Part shown: piece after piece, positions 36,459 to 45,912 of the stretch
How the letters are laid out: each line of letters begins with the position of its first letter
How positions within the stretch are numbered: the stretch's first letter is position 1
NCBI GenBank assembly: GCA_019823025.1
Contig: CP081940.1
Coordinates: 1,054,001 to 1,118,000 of the forward strand
Direction of reading: 5' to 3'
Length of the DNA stretch: 64,000 bases
Origin: Methylophilales bacterium
GTDB taxonomy: Bacteria > Pseudomonadota > Gammaproteobacteria > Burkholderiales > Methylophilaceae
Notes under the pieces: generated by a model
The model's database searches: none
What the model was told of the DNA's origin: nothing
Seen by the model: the letters and a program-made list of their open reading frames with translations, nothing else
Translations under genes and position numbers: made by a program

Positions 36459-37244
36459 ATGAGTAATAACAGTAAATATTCAACAGAAAAAGTTTTAAGT
36501 GTTAATCATTGGAACGATACTTTATTCAGCTTTAAAACAACCCGTCAAGATGGGTTGAGATTTGAAAATGGACAATTTGTAATGATCGGTCTAGAGGTAG
36601 ATGGAAGGCCTTTGGCACGTGCTTATAGTGTCGCTAGCCCAAATTATGACGAACATCTTGAGTTTTTAAGTATAAAGGTACAAGATGGGCCACTTACCTC
36701 AAGGCTACAGCATATCAAAGTAGGTGATGAGCTTCTTGTTAGCAGAAAACCTACGGGAACACTTGTTATTCATGACCTTAAGCCCGCAAAAAATCTTTAT
36801 TTATTTTCAACAGGTACAGGCCTTGCTCCCTATATGAGTTTGATTCAGGACATTGAGGTTTATGACAGATTTGAAAAAGTTATCTTGGTCCATGGGGTGA
36901 GAAAAGTTGATGATTTAGCCTATAAAGATTTTATAGAAAATGAATTACCCAAAAATGAGTACTTTGGTGACGAAATTAAAAATAAATTAATTTATTACCC
37001 AACGGTTACCCGGGAGGCATTTAAAAACGAGGGCAGATTAACTGACCTAATTAAATCAGGTAAATTATTCAAAGATATCGGATTAGAAAAAATGAATCCA
37101 GCAGATGATAGAGCGATGATATGCGGTAGTCCAGAAATGTTAAAAGACACGCAAGACCTCTTAGACTCAATGAATTTTAAAGTATCTCCACGCATTGGGG
37201 AGCCAGGTGATTACGTAATTGAACACGCTTTCGTTGAAAAATAA
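36459..37244 (+). CDS. Ferredoxin--NADP reductase (Fpr type), second copy
   Basis: 261 aa. FAD motif RAYSVASPNY near residues 53-62, LFSTGTGLAPYMSLI near 117-131, and AMICGSPEMLKDT near 217. The C-terminus is VIEHAFVEK, the extended tail typical of the Azotobacter/Rhodobacter-type Fpr (subclass IA). This differs from the copy at 32090, so the two are paralogues of different subtypes rather than a recent duplication. It lies 38 bases after etfA on the same strand and probably shares its transcript. Confidence 0.93.
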   Translation: MSNNSKYSTEKVLSVNHWNDTLFSFKTTRQDGLRFENGQFVMIGLEVDGRPLARAYSVASPNYDEHLEFLSIKVQDGPLTSRLQHIKVGDELLVSRKPTGTLVIHDLKPAKNLYLFSTGTGLAPYMSLIQDIEVYDRFEKVILVHGVRKVDDLAYKDFIENELPKNEYFGDEIKNKLIYYPTVTREAFKNEGRLTDLIKSGKLFKDIGLEKMNPADDRAMICGSPEMLKDTQDLLDSMNFKVSPRIGEPGDYVIEHAFVEK

Positions 37245-37366
37245 TTTTCAACTGTAATTTAAGAGCCAAAGTGACTATAATTGCATCAAGGGTAATTTTT
37301 TGGATGCATTGAATACGTTTATTTTAGTTTTATTACAAAACTTTATAAACTTTATTTAGGAAAATT

Positions 37367-38236
37367 ATGTTTCAAGGAAGTATGGTAGCGATTGTTACAC
37401 CGATGAACTCTGATGGTTCATTGGATATGAAAAGTTTTAAAAGGCTTTTAGACTATCATATAGAATGTAAAAGTGATGGCGTTGTTGTTGTAGGGACAAG
37501 TGGCGAAGCTCCCACTATGGATGTTGATGAACATACATATCTTATCAAAGAAGCTGTCAAGCATATCGATGGGAGAATTCCGGTTATAGCCGGTTCAGGT
37601 GCAAATTCAACAAGAGAAGCAATATTTTTAACAAAAAAATCTAAAGAATTAGGGGCAGATGCTTGCTTACTCATCACGCCATATTACAATAAACCAAATC
37701 AAAGAGGGATGTACGAGCACTTTAAGACCATTAATGACAGTGTTGATATCCCACAAATTTTATATAACGTGCCATGTCGCACGGGTGTAGATATCGATAA
37801 TAAAACAGTCATAGAATTGAGTCTTCTTAAGAATATTATTGGAATTAAAGATGCAACTGGAGAGATAAATAGGATTGATGACCTGAAAAAAAATGTAGCC
37901 AAAGAATTCTTATTTCTTAGTGGAGATGACACGACTTTTCTAGAATACATGAGGCATGGAGGTAAGGGAACAATATCGGTTACAGCAAATGTCCGACCTG
38001 ATTTAATGCATGATGTTTGTAAAAACATGCTCAACCAAAAGTACGAGGATGCAAAAAAAATTAACAAAAAATTAGAGCTGTTACATGATGCCATGTTTGT
38101 TGAATCGAACCCCATTCCCGTTAAGTGGTTACTAAGTTATTTAGGAAAGATAAATTCAAAAATTAGACTTCCATTAGTTTGTCTTGATGAAAAATACCAT
38201 CAAAAACTAATCACAGCTTACGAGGCATCTTTATGA
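37367..38236 (+). CDS. dapA: 4-hydroxy-tetrahydrodipicolinate synthase
   Basis: Condenses pyruvate with aspartate semialdehyde in lysine/diaminopimelate synthesis. 289 aa TIM barrel. GTSGEAPT (usual GTTGE), catalytic Tyr in YNVPCRTGV, and Schiff-base Lys in IGIKDATG are present. TATAAT at 37276-37281 in the 122-base upstream gap could be its -10 box, with a weak -35. The stop overlaps the bamC start in an ATGA, and dapA-bamC is the standard proteobacterial order. Confidence 0.97.
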   Translation: MFQGSMVAIVTPMNSDGSLDMKSFKRLLDYHIECKSDGVVVVGTSGEAPTMDVDEHTYLIKEAVKHIDGRIPVIAGSGANSTREAIFLTKKSKELGADACLLITPYYNKPNQRGMYEHFKTINDSVDIPQILYNVPCRTGVDIDNKTVIELSLLKNIIGIKDATGEINRIDDLKKNVAKEFLFLSGDDTTFLEYMRHGGKGTISVTANVRPDLMHDVCKNMLNQKYEDAKKINKKLELLHDAMFVESNPIPVKWLLSYLGKINSKIRLPLVCLDEKYHQKLITAYEASL

Positions 38237-39651
38237 TGAGGCTTATTGGCTTGCCAATTTTAGCTTTAATTTTATGCTCATGTTCTTTTAAGCCCCTCAC
38301 AGATAAGTTTAACGAGGTAACAGCGCCAGATTACGTAAATTCATCAAAAGCAGAAAAACTTCAATTACCACCCGACTTATCAGAATATGAAACTTCTGAC
38401 ATATACAATGTTCCAGGAGCAGCGACTTCCTATACAGATTTTGAAAATCAAAAAAATAGAAAAATAGAAAAAGTTGAGCTCTTAAAAGATCCTGATGGTA
38501 TTAAGTTAGTCAAATCTGGAAACTTTAGATGGCTCATTGTGAATAAAAGTCCTGATAAGATTTGGCCTCACTTGGAAGATTTTTGGTACGAGCAAGGTTT
38601 TAACATGAAAAAGACCAATCGCAGATTAGGAATTATGGAAACAGAGTGGACCTCACCTGAAAACATCGAAGAAGAGTTAGGTGTTGCTGATACATTTGAT
38701 TCATGGCTTGACTCACTTTCGGGGGACGATGAAAAAACGAAGTTTAGGACAAGGCTAGAAAAAGGTTCTCAGGCTAATTCGACCGAAATATACATATCTC
38801 ACCGTAAAAGAGATGGGGTTAATACTGAAGCCATGGAAGCAATTGCACGTGCGAGACAAGGTACATACGATCCTAGTACCGTATACAGTATTCCGGAATA
38901 TAAATCAGATGATGATCCAAAGGAGCCTGTCCCATCTGGAGATATAGAGTTAACTGAGGTTGATATGCAGATTAATGCAGAGATTATGCGCAGATTGTTA
39001 GTCTTCTTGGGGATGCAAGATTTAGATGCTAAGGAGAGAATTGACAAACCACAAGTTATTGTGAAAGCAAAACTAGTAAATGATAATGGAAAAGCCATTG
39101 AGATTTTTGAGCCCTTTGATCGTTCTTGGAGGAGAGTTTCTATTGCATTAGATATGATAGGATTTTTAACAGAGGATAGAGATCGAAGTAAAGGGCTTTA
39201 TTATGTTACCTATACGGATTTAGATATTGATGAAGCAGATAAAAAAGCAAAAGAGGAGGAAGGGTGGTTAGATTCAATTGATTTTTGGAGTGATGATGAA
39301 GCTGAAGCTGAAGAAATGGCTGAGGAAGAAACAGGTGCTAAAGATGGAGATATAAGGAAAAAAGGCCGAAGAGCTAAGAAAGAAAAAGAGGAAGAGGCAC
39401 TAGATGTGGATAGCGCAAGAGTTTTAAATAAAGGTGGTGCAAATCAAAATGAAGGTCCTGGATATAAATTTGATTTAGATTGCATGTTTAGTGATGAATG
39501 TGACAAAGAACCAGAGGCTAGAAGTTATCTAATTAAGTTAACTGAAAGAGACAGTGAGACATACGTCACAATCGAGAATCCAGATGGTACAAAAAACAAT
39601 TCACCAACGGCAGATTCAATCTTAAATATTCTTTATGATTATTTAAAATAA
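38233..39651 (+). CDS. bamC: Outer membrane assembly lipoprotein BamC
   Basis: Lipoprotein of the BAM complex that folds outer-membrane beta-barrels. 472 aa, against about 345 in E. coli. Lipobox LCSC gives a lipidated Cys near residue 17, and an unstructured leader with LQLPPDLSEYE (the BamD-binding segment) follows. The first helix-grip domain runs through WLIVNKSPDKIWPHLEDFW and GIMETEWTSPE. The second begins near 260 and is interrupted by a highly charged insertion (about residues 336-412, Glu/Asp/Lys runs). Coupled to dapA. Confidence 0.9.
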   Translation: MMRLIGLPILALILCSCSFKPLTDKFNEVTAPDYVNSSKAEKLQLPPDLSEYETSDIYNVPGAATSYTDFENQKNRKIEKVELLKDPDGIKLVKSGNFRWLIVNKSPDKIWPHLEDFWYEQGFNMKKTNRRLGIMETEWTSPENIEEELGVADTFDSWLDSLSGDDEKTKFRTRLEKGSQANSTEIYISHRKRDGVNTEAMEAIARARQGTYDPSTVYSIPEYKSDDDPKEPVPSGDIELTEVDMQINAEIMRRLLVFLGMQDLDAKERIDKPQVIVKAKLVNDNGKAIEIFEPFDRSWRRVSIALDMIGFLTEDRDRSKGLYYVTYTDLDIDEADKKAKEEEGWLDSIDFWSDDEAEAEEMAEEETGAKDGDIRKKGRRAKKEKEEEALDVDSARVLNKGGANQNEGPGYKFDLDCMFSDECDKEPEARSYLIKLTERDSETYVTIENPDGTKNNSPTADSILNILYDYLK

Positions 39652-40422
39652 ATGGAGTTTTGTTCATTAGGTAGTGGAAGTTCAGGAAATTCCTTTATTG
39701 TTAAAAAAAATCAAACTATTTTGATGGTTGATTGCGGGTTCGGATTGAAAGAAACAATTGATAGATTAAAAAAATATCAAATAAACCCAAGACAAATCAC
39801 TGCGATATTGCTAACACATGAGCATGAAGACCATATCAAGGGTGCATTTAGCCTGGCTAACAAGTTTCAAATACCAATTTATCTTAGCTTTGGTACTTTT
39901 CAAATGAGCCATAAAAAAATTAATGATGGATACAAAATAAAATTTGAATTAATAAATAATTTTGATTCATTCATGATTGATGATATTTCAGTTTCTCCCA
40001 TGCCAGTCCCTCATGACGCAAGAGAACCACTTCAATATAGATTTGATTGTATGGATAAAAGCATTGCAATCATGACTGATTTAGGAAAGATTACTAAACA
40101 TATCGTACAAAAATTATCAAGGATAAACCTTCTCGTACTTGAATTTAATCATGACGATGAGATGCTTAAGGATTCCGATTACCCAACCTCATTAAAAAAA
40201 AGAATTAATGGAGAGTATGGGCATCTTGAAAATAAGGAATCATTGAAACTTTTGTCATCTATAAGTCATTCAGATCTAAGCTGGGTTATAGCCGCTCATC
40301 TAAGTGAAAAAAATAATAAAGTAGAGTCGGTAAAAAAAATGATATTTGAAATAGTTAGTAAACATAATTCAAATGTTGGTGTAATTGACCAAGATTTAGG
40401 ATTAGAATGGATTTCAACATAA
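39652..40422 (+). CDS. MBL-fold metal-dependent hydrolase (YycJ/PhnP-like)
   Basis: 256 aa metallo-beta-lactamase fold. It starts FCSLGSGSSGNSF, has the metal motif THEHEDHIKG (about residues 60-69, HxHxDH with Glu at the second position), and has PVPHDAREP and IMTDLGKIT further on, as in the YycJ/WalJ group of exonuclease-like hydrolases. Substrate not established. It follows bamC with no gap, and in many betaproteobacteria an MBL gene follows bamC directly (from memory). Confidence 0.88.
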   Translation: MEFCSLGSGSSGNSFIVKKNQTILMVDCGFGLKETIDRLKKYQINPRQITAILLTHEHEDHIKGAFSLANKFQIPIYLSFGTFQMSHKKINDGYKIKFELINNFDSFMIDDISVSPMPVPHDAREPLQYRFDCMDKSIAIMTDLGKITKHIVQKLSRINLLVLEFNHDDEMLKDSDYPTSLKKRINGEYGHLENKESLKLLSSISHSDLSWVIAAHLSEKNNKVESVKKMIFEIVSKHNSNVGVIDQDLGLEWIST

Positions 40423-40436
40423 AAAATTAAAAAAAT

Positions 40437-41441
40437 ATGTATAGATTTTTTAGATCCCTTTTGTTTTTATTAAACCCAGAAGTAGCCCATCATGTATCAA
40501 TGAAAAGTTTGAAGTTTGCTTGTTTTTTTGGATTGATAAGAAATAAAAATATAACCTCCAAACCAATCATGATAATGGGATTAAAATTTCCAAATAGAGT
40601 TGGGCTTGCAGCAGGGCTCGATAAAAATGCAGAGTATATAACTCCTCTTTCAAAATTAGGATTTGGATTTATTGAAGTGGGAACTGTCACACCCAGAAGT
40701 CAGCCAGGAAATAGAAGGCCACGATCATTTAGATTGATTAAAGAAGAAGGCATTATTAATAGATTTGGTTTTAATAATGTTGGCATCGATCAATTTATTC
40801 TAAATATTAAAAAAGCGAAGTTTAGTGGAGTTTTAGGTGTAAACATTGGGAAAAATTTCGATACACCTATAGTCAATGCAGTTGAGGATTATTTAATATG
40901 TTTTAGGAAGGCATATCGCTATGCAGGGTATATTGCGATAAATGTGTCATCACCCAATACTAAAAATTTACGTAACTTGCAAAGTGAAAAATATCTTGAG
41001 ATGTTATTAAAATCATTAAAGAATGAGCAAAAAATACTTCATAAAAAGTTTAAAAAATTAGTTCCTTTTGTTGTTAAGGTTTCCCCAGATAATTCTACTA
41101 AACAATTAGATTCGATAGCAAAGTTGCTTCTAAAATATAGAGTGGACGGAGTTATTGCAACCAATACAACAATTGATAGAAAAGATATCTTGAACTCAAA
41201 ATATTCGATGGAAGAAGGAGGGTTATCAGGAGCTCCATTAAATAAAAAATCTACAAATGTGATTAAATATCTTAATAAATGTTTAAATGGAAAAATACCA
41301 ATTATTGGAGTAGGTGGAATAATTACTGCGAATGATGGCATTGAAAAAATAAAAAATGGAGCATCATTAATTCAAATTTATACAGGACTTATTTTCAGAG
41401 GACATGAACTTGTCAATGAATTACGTAAGGCAATTAGATAA
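40437..41441 (+). CDS. pyrD: Dihydroorotate dehydrogenase (quinone), class 2
   Basis: Membrane-associated flavoenzyme of pyrimidine synthesis that reduces quinone. 334 aa. The N-terminal helix pair (MYRFFRSLLFLLNPEVAHH) is the quinone-site extension of class 2. GLAAGLDKNAEYI, NRFGFNNVG, INVSSPNTKNLR (catalytic Ser) and VIATNTTIDR, IIGVGGI are all present. The 3' end overlaps the GST-like gene. Confidence 0.97.
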   Translation: MYRFFRSLLFLLNPEVAHHVSMKSLKFACFFGLIRNKNITSKPIMIMGLKFPNRVGLAAGLDKNAEYITPLSKLGFGFIEVGTVTPRSQPGNRRPRSFRLIKEEGIINRFGFNNVGIDQFILNIKKAKFSGVLGVNIGKNFDTPIVNAVEDYLICFRKAYRYAGYIAINVSSPNTKNLRNLQSEKYLEMLLKSLKNEQKILHKKFKKLVPFVVKVSPDNSTKQLDSIAKLLLKYRVDGVIATNTTIDRKDILNSKYSMEEGGLSGAPLNKKSTNVIKYLNKCLNGKIPIIGVGGIITANDGIEKIKNGASLIQIYTGLIFRGHELVNELRKAIR

Positions 41442-42054
41442 AGTAAGACAGGGAAAACCCTTATTATTTTCGTATCGAAGATGTCCATATGCCATGAGAG
41501 CTCGCATGGGATTATTATCATGTGGAGTTGACTTTGATATATTTGAAATATCCCTTAAAGATAAGCCAAAAAAAATGATTGAAATTAGCCCAAAGGGAAC
41601 GGTCCCAGTTTTTGTTTACAAGGATTTAGTTCTAGATGAAAGTATAGATATTATGAATTGGGCAACGGAACAAAAAAATAATAACTCCATAAAAATAAAT
41701 CCTCATGATTTGGTAATAATTAAAAGCATGATAAAAATTAATGATGGAGAATTTAAAAAAAAATTAGACCTATATAAATATACAAGCAATAAGGAAACTT
41801 CCTTGAAGGCAAAGTATAGAAAAGAATGCGAAGTTTATATTAAAAATATCGATGAAAGACTTGAAAAGCAAGAATATTTATTATCAAATAAGTTCGGTTA
41901 TTTAGATATGGCTATTTTTCCATTTATTAGGCAGTTTTTTAACGTAGACCTAAAATGGTTTGAGGAATCTTCTTATATTAATTTAAAAAAATGGTTAGAG
42001 AGAATAAGTATCTCAGATTTATTTATTCAGATAATGAAGAAGCCGACAATCTAA
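41404..42054 (+). CDS. Glutathione S-transferase-like protein (Grx2 type N-terminus)
   Basis: 216 aa. The N-terminal thioredoxin-fold domain carries FSYRRCPYAMRARMGL (about residues 22-37), the CPY site of glutaredoxin-2/GST-like proteins, followed by cis-Pro in GTVPVFVYKD and DESIDIMNW. The all-helical C-terminal domain is divergent. Starts are available only at 41404 or 41416, inside pyrD, so the two genes overlap by 26-38 bases. Substrate unknown; a glutathione-linked redox role is inferred. Confidence 0.85.
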   Translation: MNLSMNYVRQLDKVRQGKPLLFSYRRCPYAMRARMGLLSCGVDFDIFEISLKDKPKKMIEISPKGTVPVFVYKDLVLDESIDIMNWATEQKNNNSIKINPHDLVIIKSMIKINDGEFKKKLDLYKYTSNKETSLKAKYRKECEVYIKNIDERLEKQEYLLSNKFGYLDMAIFPFIRQFFNVDLKWFEESSYINLKKWLERISISDLFIQIMKKPTI

Positions 42055-44306
42055 ACAGAAGCTTTTTCATTCTCTTTAATATTTAGAACAATTTCTTCCT
42101 TTGCATCAATATCAATTTCAACTTCACCACCGTTAACTAATTTACCAAATAAAAGTTCGTCAGCAAGTGCCTTTCTAATAGTATCTTGAATAAGTCTAGC
42201 CATAGGCCTTGCACCCATTTGCTCATCAAAACCGGATTTTGCGAGATAATTTTTTAAATCTTTTGTGAATGAGGCATCAACTTTTTTATCATGTAATTGT
42301 GTCTCTAATTGAATTAAAAACTTATCCACAACTTTCAAAATAATTTCATTATCCAAGGAAGAAAATGAGACTGTTGCATCCAATCTATTTCTGAATTCTG
42401 GGGAGAAGACTTTTTTAATCTCACCATTCTCATCTCCACTTCCTTTTGTTTGTGTAAAGCCAAAATTTGATTTGGATAAAGCTTCTGCACCTGCATTTGT
42501 AGTCATAATAACAGTAACATTCCTGAAGTCCGTCTTACGACCATTACTATCAGTTAAAATACCGTTATCCATCACTTGAAGAAGAATATTAAAAATATCA
42601 GGGTTCGCTTTCTCAATCTCATCTAATAGCAAAACAGAGTAAGGATTTTTATTAATCTGTTCTGTTAGGATACCACCTTGATCGTAACCAACATACCCTG
42701 GAGGCGCTCCAATCAATTTGGAAACAGAATGACGTTCCATATATTCACTCATATCAATCCGTATAAGTTCTATACCAAGTGTGTATGCCAGCTGACGTGC
42801 AACTTCAGTCTTACCAACGCCGGTTGGACCACTAAAGAGAAAGCTTCCAATCGGCCTATCTATTGGACCAATCCCACTTCGTGACATTTTTATTGCATTA
42901 GATAGTTTTTCAATAGCTTTGTTTTGGCCAAATATCACAGCTTTCAAATCTCTCTCAAGATTTTTTAGGGAACTTCGATCGTCTTTATTTATATTTTTAG
43001 CTGGTATTCGAGCAATTTTAGCGATTACATCTTCAATTTCTTTTGAACCAATATTCTTTTTTTGTTTTGACTTAGGTAAAATTCTCTGCGCAGCACCTGC
43101 CTCATCAATAATATCAATTGCTTTGTCAGGCAAGCGTCTATCATTTAAAAATTTTGCAGATAATTCAGCTGCACTTATCAATGCATTATTAGTAAACTTA
43201 ACATTATGATGACTCTCAAAATGATTTTTTAAACCTTTAAGAATTTCTATAGTATTTTTTACCGTCGGCTCTTCAACATCAATTTTTTGGAATCTTCTCG
43301 TTAATGCATGATCTTTTTCAAATACCGATCTAAATTCTTGATAAGTTGTTGCACCTATGCATTTAACATTTCCTCTTGCTAAAGCAGGTTTTAAAATATT
43401 TGATGCATCTAGTGTTCCACCACTTGCAGATCCTGCACCAATAATTGTATGGATTTCGTCAATGAATAAGATAGAATTTTTTTGCTCTCCAAGCTGTTTT
43501 ATAACAGTTTTAAGTCTTTGCTCAAAATCTCCTCGATATTTGGTGCCAGCAATAAGTGCACCAAGATCAAGTGAATATATAGTCATATTTTCTAAAACCG
43601 TTGGAATATTCTTATCTACAATTTTTTTAGCTAAACCCTCTGCAATTGCAGTCTTACCTACACCCGCTTCACCAACAAGAAGGGGATTATTTTTTCTTCT
43701 TCTGCAAAGAATTTGAACAACTCTTTCTACTTCGGTTTCTCTACCAATTAATGGATCAATTTTACCTTCACTGACAAGCTTGTTTAAATTTACTGCATAA
43801 GTTTCTAGGCCTTTATTTGTTTTGGTATCAGCTCCAGTTGTTTCTTGAGCCTGTTCTTTTTGATTATTTTCAGTCGTCTTGGCAATGCCATGAGCGATAA
43901 AATTAACAACATCCAATCTAGCGATACCTTGTTGGTGAAGAAAGTAAACTGCGTGTGAGTCTTTTTCACCAAAGATAGCAACTAAAACGTTTGCACCTGT
44001 CACCTCTTTTTTTCCTGATGATTGAACATGCAACATTGCTCTTTGAATTACTCTTTGAAAACCCAAAGTTGGTTGAGTATCTACGTCATCCCTTCCACCA
44101 ACCTTTGGTGTATGTTCTTCAATATGACCAACAACATCCTCTCTGAGTTTGTCTAAATTGGCACCACAGGAATTAAGCACCTCTGAGGCAGATGGATTAT
44201 CTAGCATAGCCAGTAACAAATGTTCGACAGTAATTAATTCATGACGTTTCTGTCGAGCATCCATAAATGCCATGTGTAAACTAACTTCTAATTCTTGTGC
44301 AATCAT
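42051..44306 (-). CDS. clpA: ATP-dependent Clp protease ATP-binding subunit ClpA
   Basis: AAA+ unfoldase that feeds substrates to ClpP; clients include N-end-rule proteins delivered by ClpS. 751 aa. Double Clp-N domain (MIAQELEVSLHMAF, HELITVEHLLLAML) to about residue 145. D1 Walker A is GEAGVGKTAI and D2 Walker A is GPTGVGKTEV. ERHSVSKLIGAPPGYVGYDQGG lies in D2. It sits seven bases after clpS on the same strand; the end overlaps the convergent GST-like gene by four bases. Confidence 0.97.
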   Translation of the reverse strand: MIAQELEVSLHMAFMDARQKRHELITVEHLLLAMLDNPSASEVLNSCGANLDKLREDVVGHIEEHTPKVGGRDDVDTQPTLGFQRVIQRAMLHVQSSGKKEVTGANVLVAIFGEKDSHAVYFLHQQGIARLDVVNFIAHGIAKTTENNQKEQAQETTGADTKTNKGLETYAVNLNKLVSEGKIDPLIGRETEVERVVQILCRRRKNNPLLVGEAGVGKTAIAEGLAKKIVDKNIPTVLENMTIYSLDLGALIAGTKYRGDFEQRLKTVIKQLGEQKNSILFIDEIHTIIGAGSASGGTLDASNILKPALARGNVKCIGATTYQEFRSVFEKDHALTRRFQKIDVEEPTVKNTIEILKGLKNHFESHHNVKFTNNALISAAELSAKFLNDRRLPDKAIDIIDEAGAAQRILPKSKQKKNIGSKEIEDVIAKIARIPAKNINKDDRSSLKNLERDLKAVIFGQNKAIEKLSNAIKMSRSGIGPIDRPIGSFLFSGPTGVGKTEVARQLAYTLGIELIRIDMSEYMERHSVSKLIGAPPGYVGYDQGGILTEQINKNPYSVLLLDEIEKANPDIFNILLQVMDNGILTDSNGRKTDFRNVTVIMTTNAGAEALSKSNFGFTQTKGSGDENGEIKKVFSPEFRNRLDATVSFSSLDNEIILKVVDKFLIQLETQLHDKKVDASFTKDLKNYLAKSGFDEQMGARPMARLIQDTIRKALADELLFGKLVNGGEVEIDIDAKEEIVLNIKENEKASV

Positions 44307-44313
44307 AATTTAA

Positions 44314-44628
44314 CTATATCTTTTCTATAATACATTGCAAGGGGTGCTGGGACTCTTTTGATAAATTTAGTACTTGATTCATTTTAGTCTCTGCAATTTC
44401 TAATGGAAAAACACCACATATACCTATACCTTCAGTATGTATTTGAAGCATTATTTTTGTTGCTTCATCATGTGACTTTTTAAAAACCTTTTGAATGACA
44501 TCGACTACGAATTCCATAGGGGTGTAATCGTCATTTAATAATATGACTTTATAATTCTTAGGAAGTTTCGGCTTAACTTGAGATTCTTTTACTATGGTAT
44601 CTTCAAGCTGGTCTGGTTTCATATTCAT
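44314..44628 (-). CDS. clpS: ATP-dependent Clp protease adaptor ClpS
   Basis: Adaptor that binds N-degron substrates and the ClpA N-domain. 104 aa. YKVILLNDDYTPMEFVV (about residues 26-42) is the substrate-pocket signature, with HTEGIGICGVFPLEIAETK further on. A start two codons later is also possible. Always encoded upstream of clpA in proteobacteria, as here. The usual cold-shock gene upstream is replaced by the CorC-type gene. Confidence 0.96.
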   Translation of the reverse strand: MNMKPDQLEDTIVKESQVKPKLPKNYKVILLNDDYTPMEFVVDVIQKVFKKSHDEATKIMLQIHTEGIGICGVFPLEIAETKMNQVLNLSKESQHPLQCIIEKI

Positions 44629-44646
44629 ACAATTTTTTTTTAATCG

Positions 44647-45900
44647 TTATTTATAAATCTTAATTTTTTTAATAGTCTGCTCATATATATTAATGATCTC
44701 AAACTTTGTTTCATGCATTTTAAAGCTTGTATTGATTTCTGGAATATTTTCCAGAAACTCTATAATAAGTCCGCTTAATGTTATGGGACCACTAGTAGGC
44801 AGCTTTAGGTTCAGTTTTTTATTAAGATCCCTAATTGAGATTGCACCATCAACAATCCATCCATCATCTTCACTTACAATTTTTGAGAGTTTGGAAGGTA
44901 TATCTTTATTAAATTCTCCAATAATTTCCTCAAGTAAATCTTCTAAAGAGACCAAGCCTAAGAAATCACCGTACTCATTCACTATAAATCCTTTTTTCTC
45001 TTGGTTATCCTGAAAATATTGTATTTGCTTATAAATAGTAGTTCCAGAGGGAATAAAATAAGGGGGCTCTATTAATTCCTTTAAGGATTTATGTGTGATT
45101 TCATTATTTTGTTCTTTAACTATCAGCTTTAGTAATTTTTTCGAATCAATTACACCAATAATTTCATCATTTTCTTTGACTACCATCTGACGATAATTTG
45201 AATTAATAACTTTTCCAAGTATTTCATCTATAGGTTGTTTTAGATAAACAGATTCTACGTTTGTATGAGGCATCATTACCTCATCAATTGTTACTTTATT
45301 TAAATCTATTAAATTTAAGAAAATTGATTTATTTTTTTGAGGAATAAATGTACCAGACTCACTAATGATACTTTTTAGTTCATCCATATTAATCAAGTCT
45401 TTTTGATTAAAATTTGTTTTGATGTTTACAAGCTTTAAAAACCCAAGAACAAAAAAGTTCAAAAATAAAACGATGGGATAAAAAACTTTTAGGAGCGGAT
45501 AGAGAATGAAACTACAATAAGGTGCTAACTTTTCCGGGTGGGCTGCTCCTATTACCTTTGGAGAAATTTCACTAAAAATGACAATCATAAATGTAGTAAT
45601 GATTGTTCCAATAAAGATTATACTTTCTTGTGTACCAAAAAATTCAACAACTATCAATGTAACAAGTGCCGCTGCTGCTGCATTTGCAAAGTTATTACAG
45701 AGTAAAATTACACTAAGTAACTTATCTGTTTCGTTAAGAAGTTTTATGGCCAGCTTTGCTCCAACATTACCTTGTTTGCTGAGATGTTTAAGTCTATATC
45801 TATTGACTGACATTAAGCTAGTTTCAGAAATAGCAAAGAATGCAGATAGCACCAAAAGAACAGCTAATAGAACAAGCTGAAAATTTAAATTAAAATCCAT
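44647..45900 (-). CDS. HlyC/CorC (CNNM)-family membrane protein
   Basis: 417 aa. DUF21/CNNM membrane domain with about four helices at residues 1-190 (SAFFAISETSLMSVNRYRLKHL, IVIFSEISPK), two CBS domains (about 205-325, TIDEVMMPHTNVESV) and a C-terminal CorC_HlyC domain (about 340-417). Members are linked to magnesium or cobalt efflux and resistance; ion specificity is not shown here. It lies 12 bases after secF and 18 before clpS, within a long minus-strand run. Confidence 0.9.
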   Translation of the reverse strand: MDFNLNFQLVLLAVLLVLSAFFAISETSLMSVNRYRLKHLSKQGNVGAKLAIKLLNETDKLLSVILLCNNFANAAAAALVTLIVVEFFGTQESIIFIGTIITTFMIVIFSEISPKVIGAAHPEKLAPYCSFILYPLLKVFYPIVLFLNFFVLGFLKLVNIKTNFNQKDLINMDELKSIISESGTFIPQKNKSIFLNLIDLNKVTIDEVMMPHTNVESVYLKQPIDEILGKVINSNYRQMVVKENDEIIGVIDSKKLLKLIVKEQNNEITHKSLKELIEPPYFIPSGTTIYKQIQYFQDNQEKKGFIVNEYGDFLGLVSLEDLLEEIIGEFNKDIPSKLSKIVSEDDGWIVDGAISIRDLNKKLNLKLPTSGPITLSGLIIEFLENIPEINTSFKMHETKFEIINIYEQTIKKIKIYK

Positions 45901-45912
45901 ACGAAAATTTGT

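Noticed and set aside
37282..37330. Possible riboswitch or lysine-responsive leader before dapA
   Set aside because: Only a six-base stem with a long loop is visible; the 122-base gap is too short for the lysine riboswitch.
37699..38115. 138-codon minus-strand frame inside dapA
   Set aside because: Antisense shadow of a well-conserved gene.
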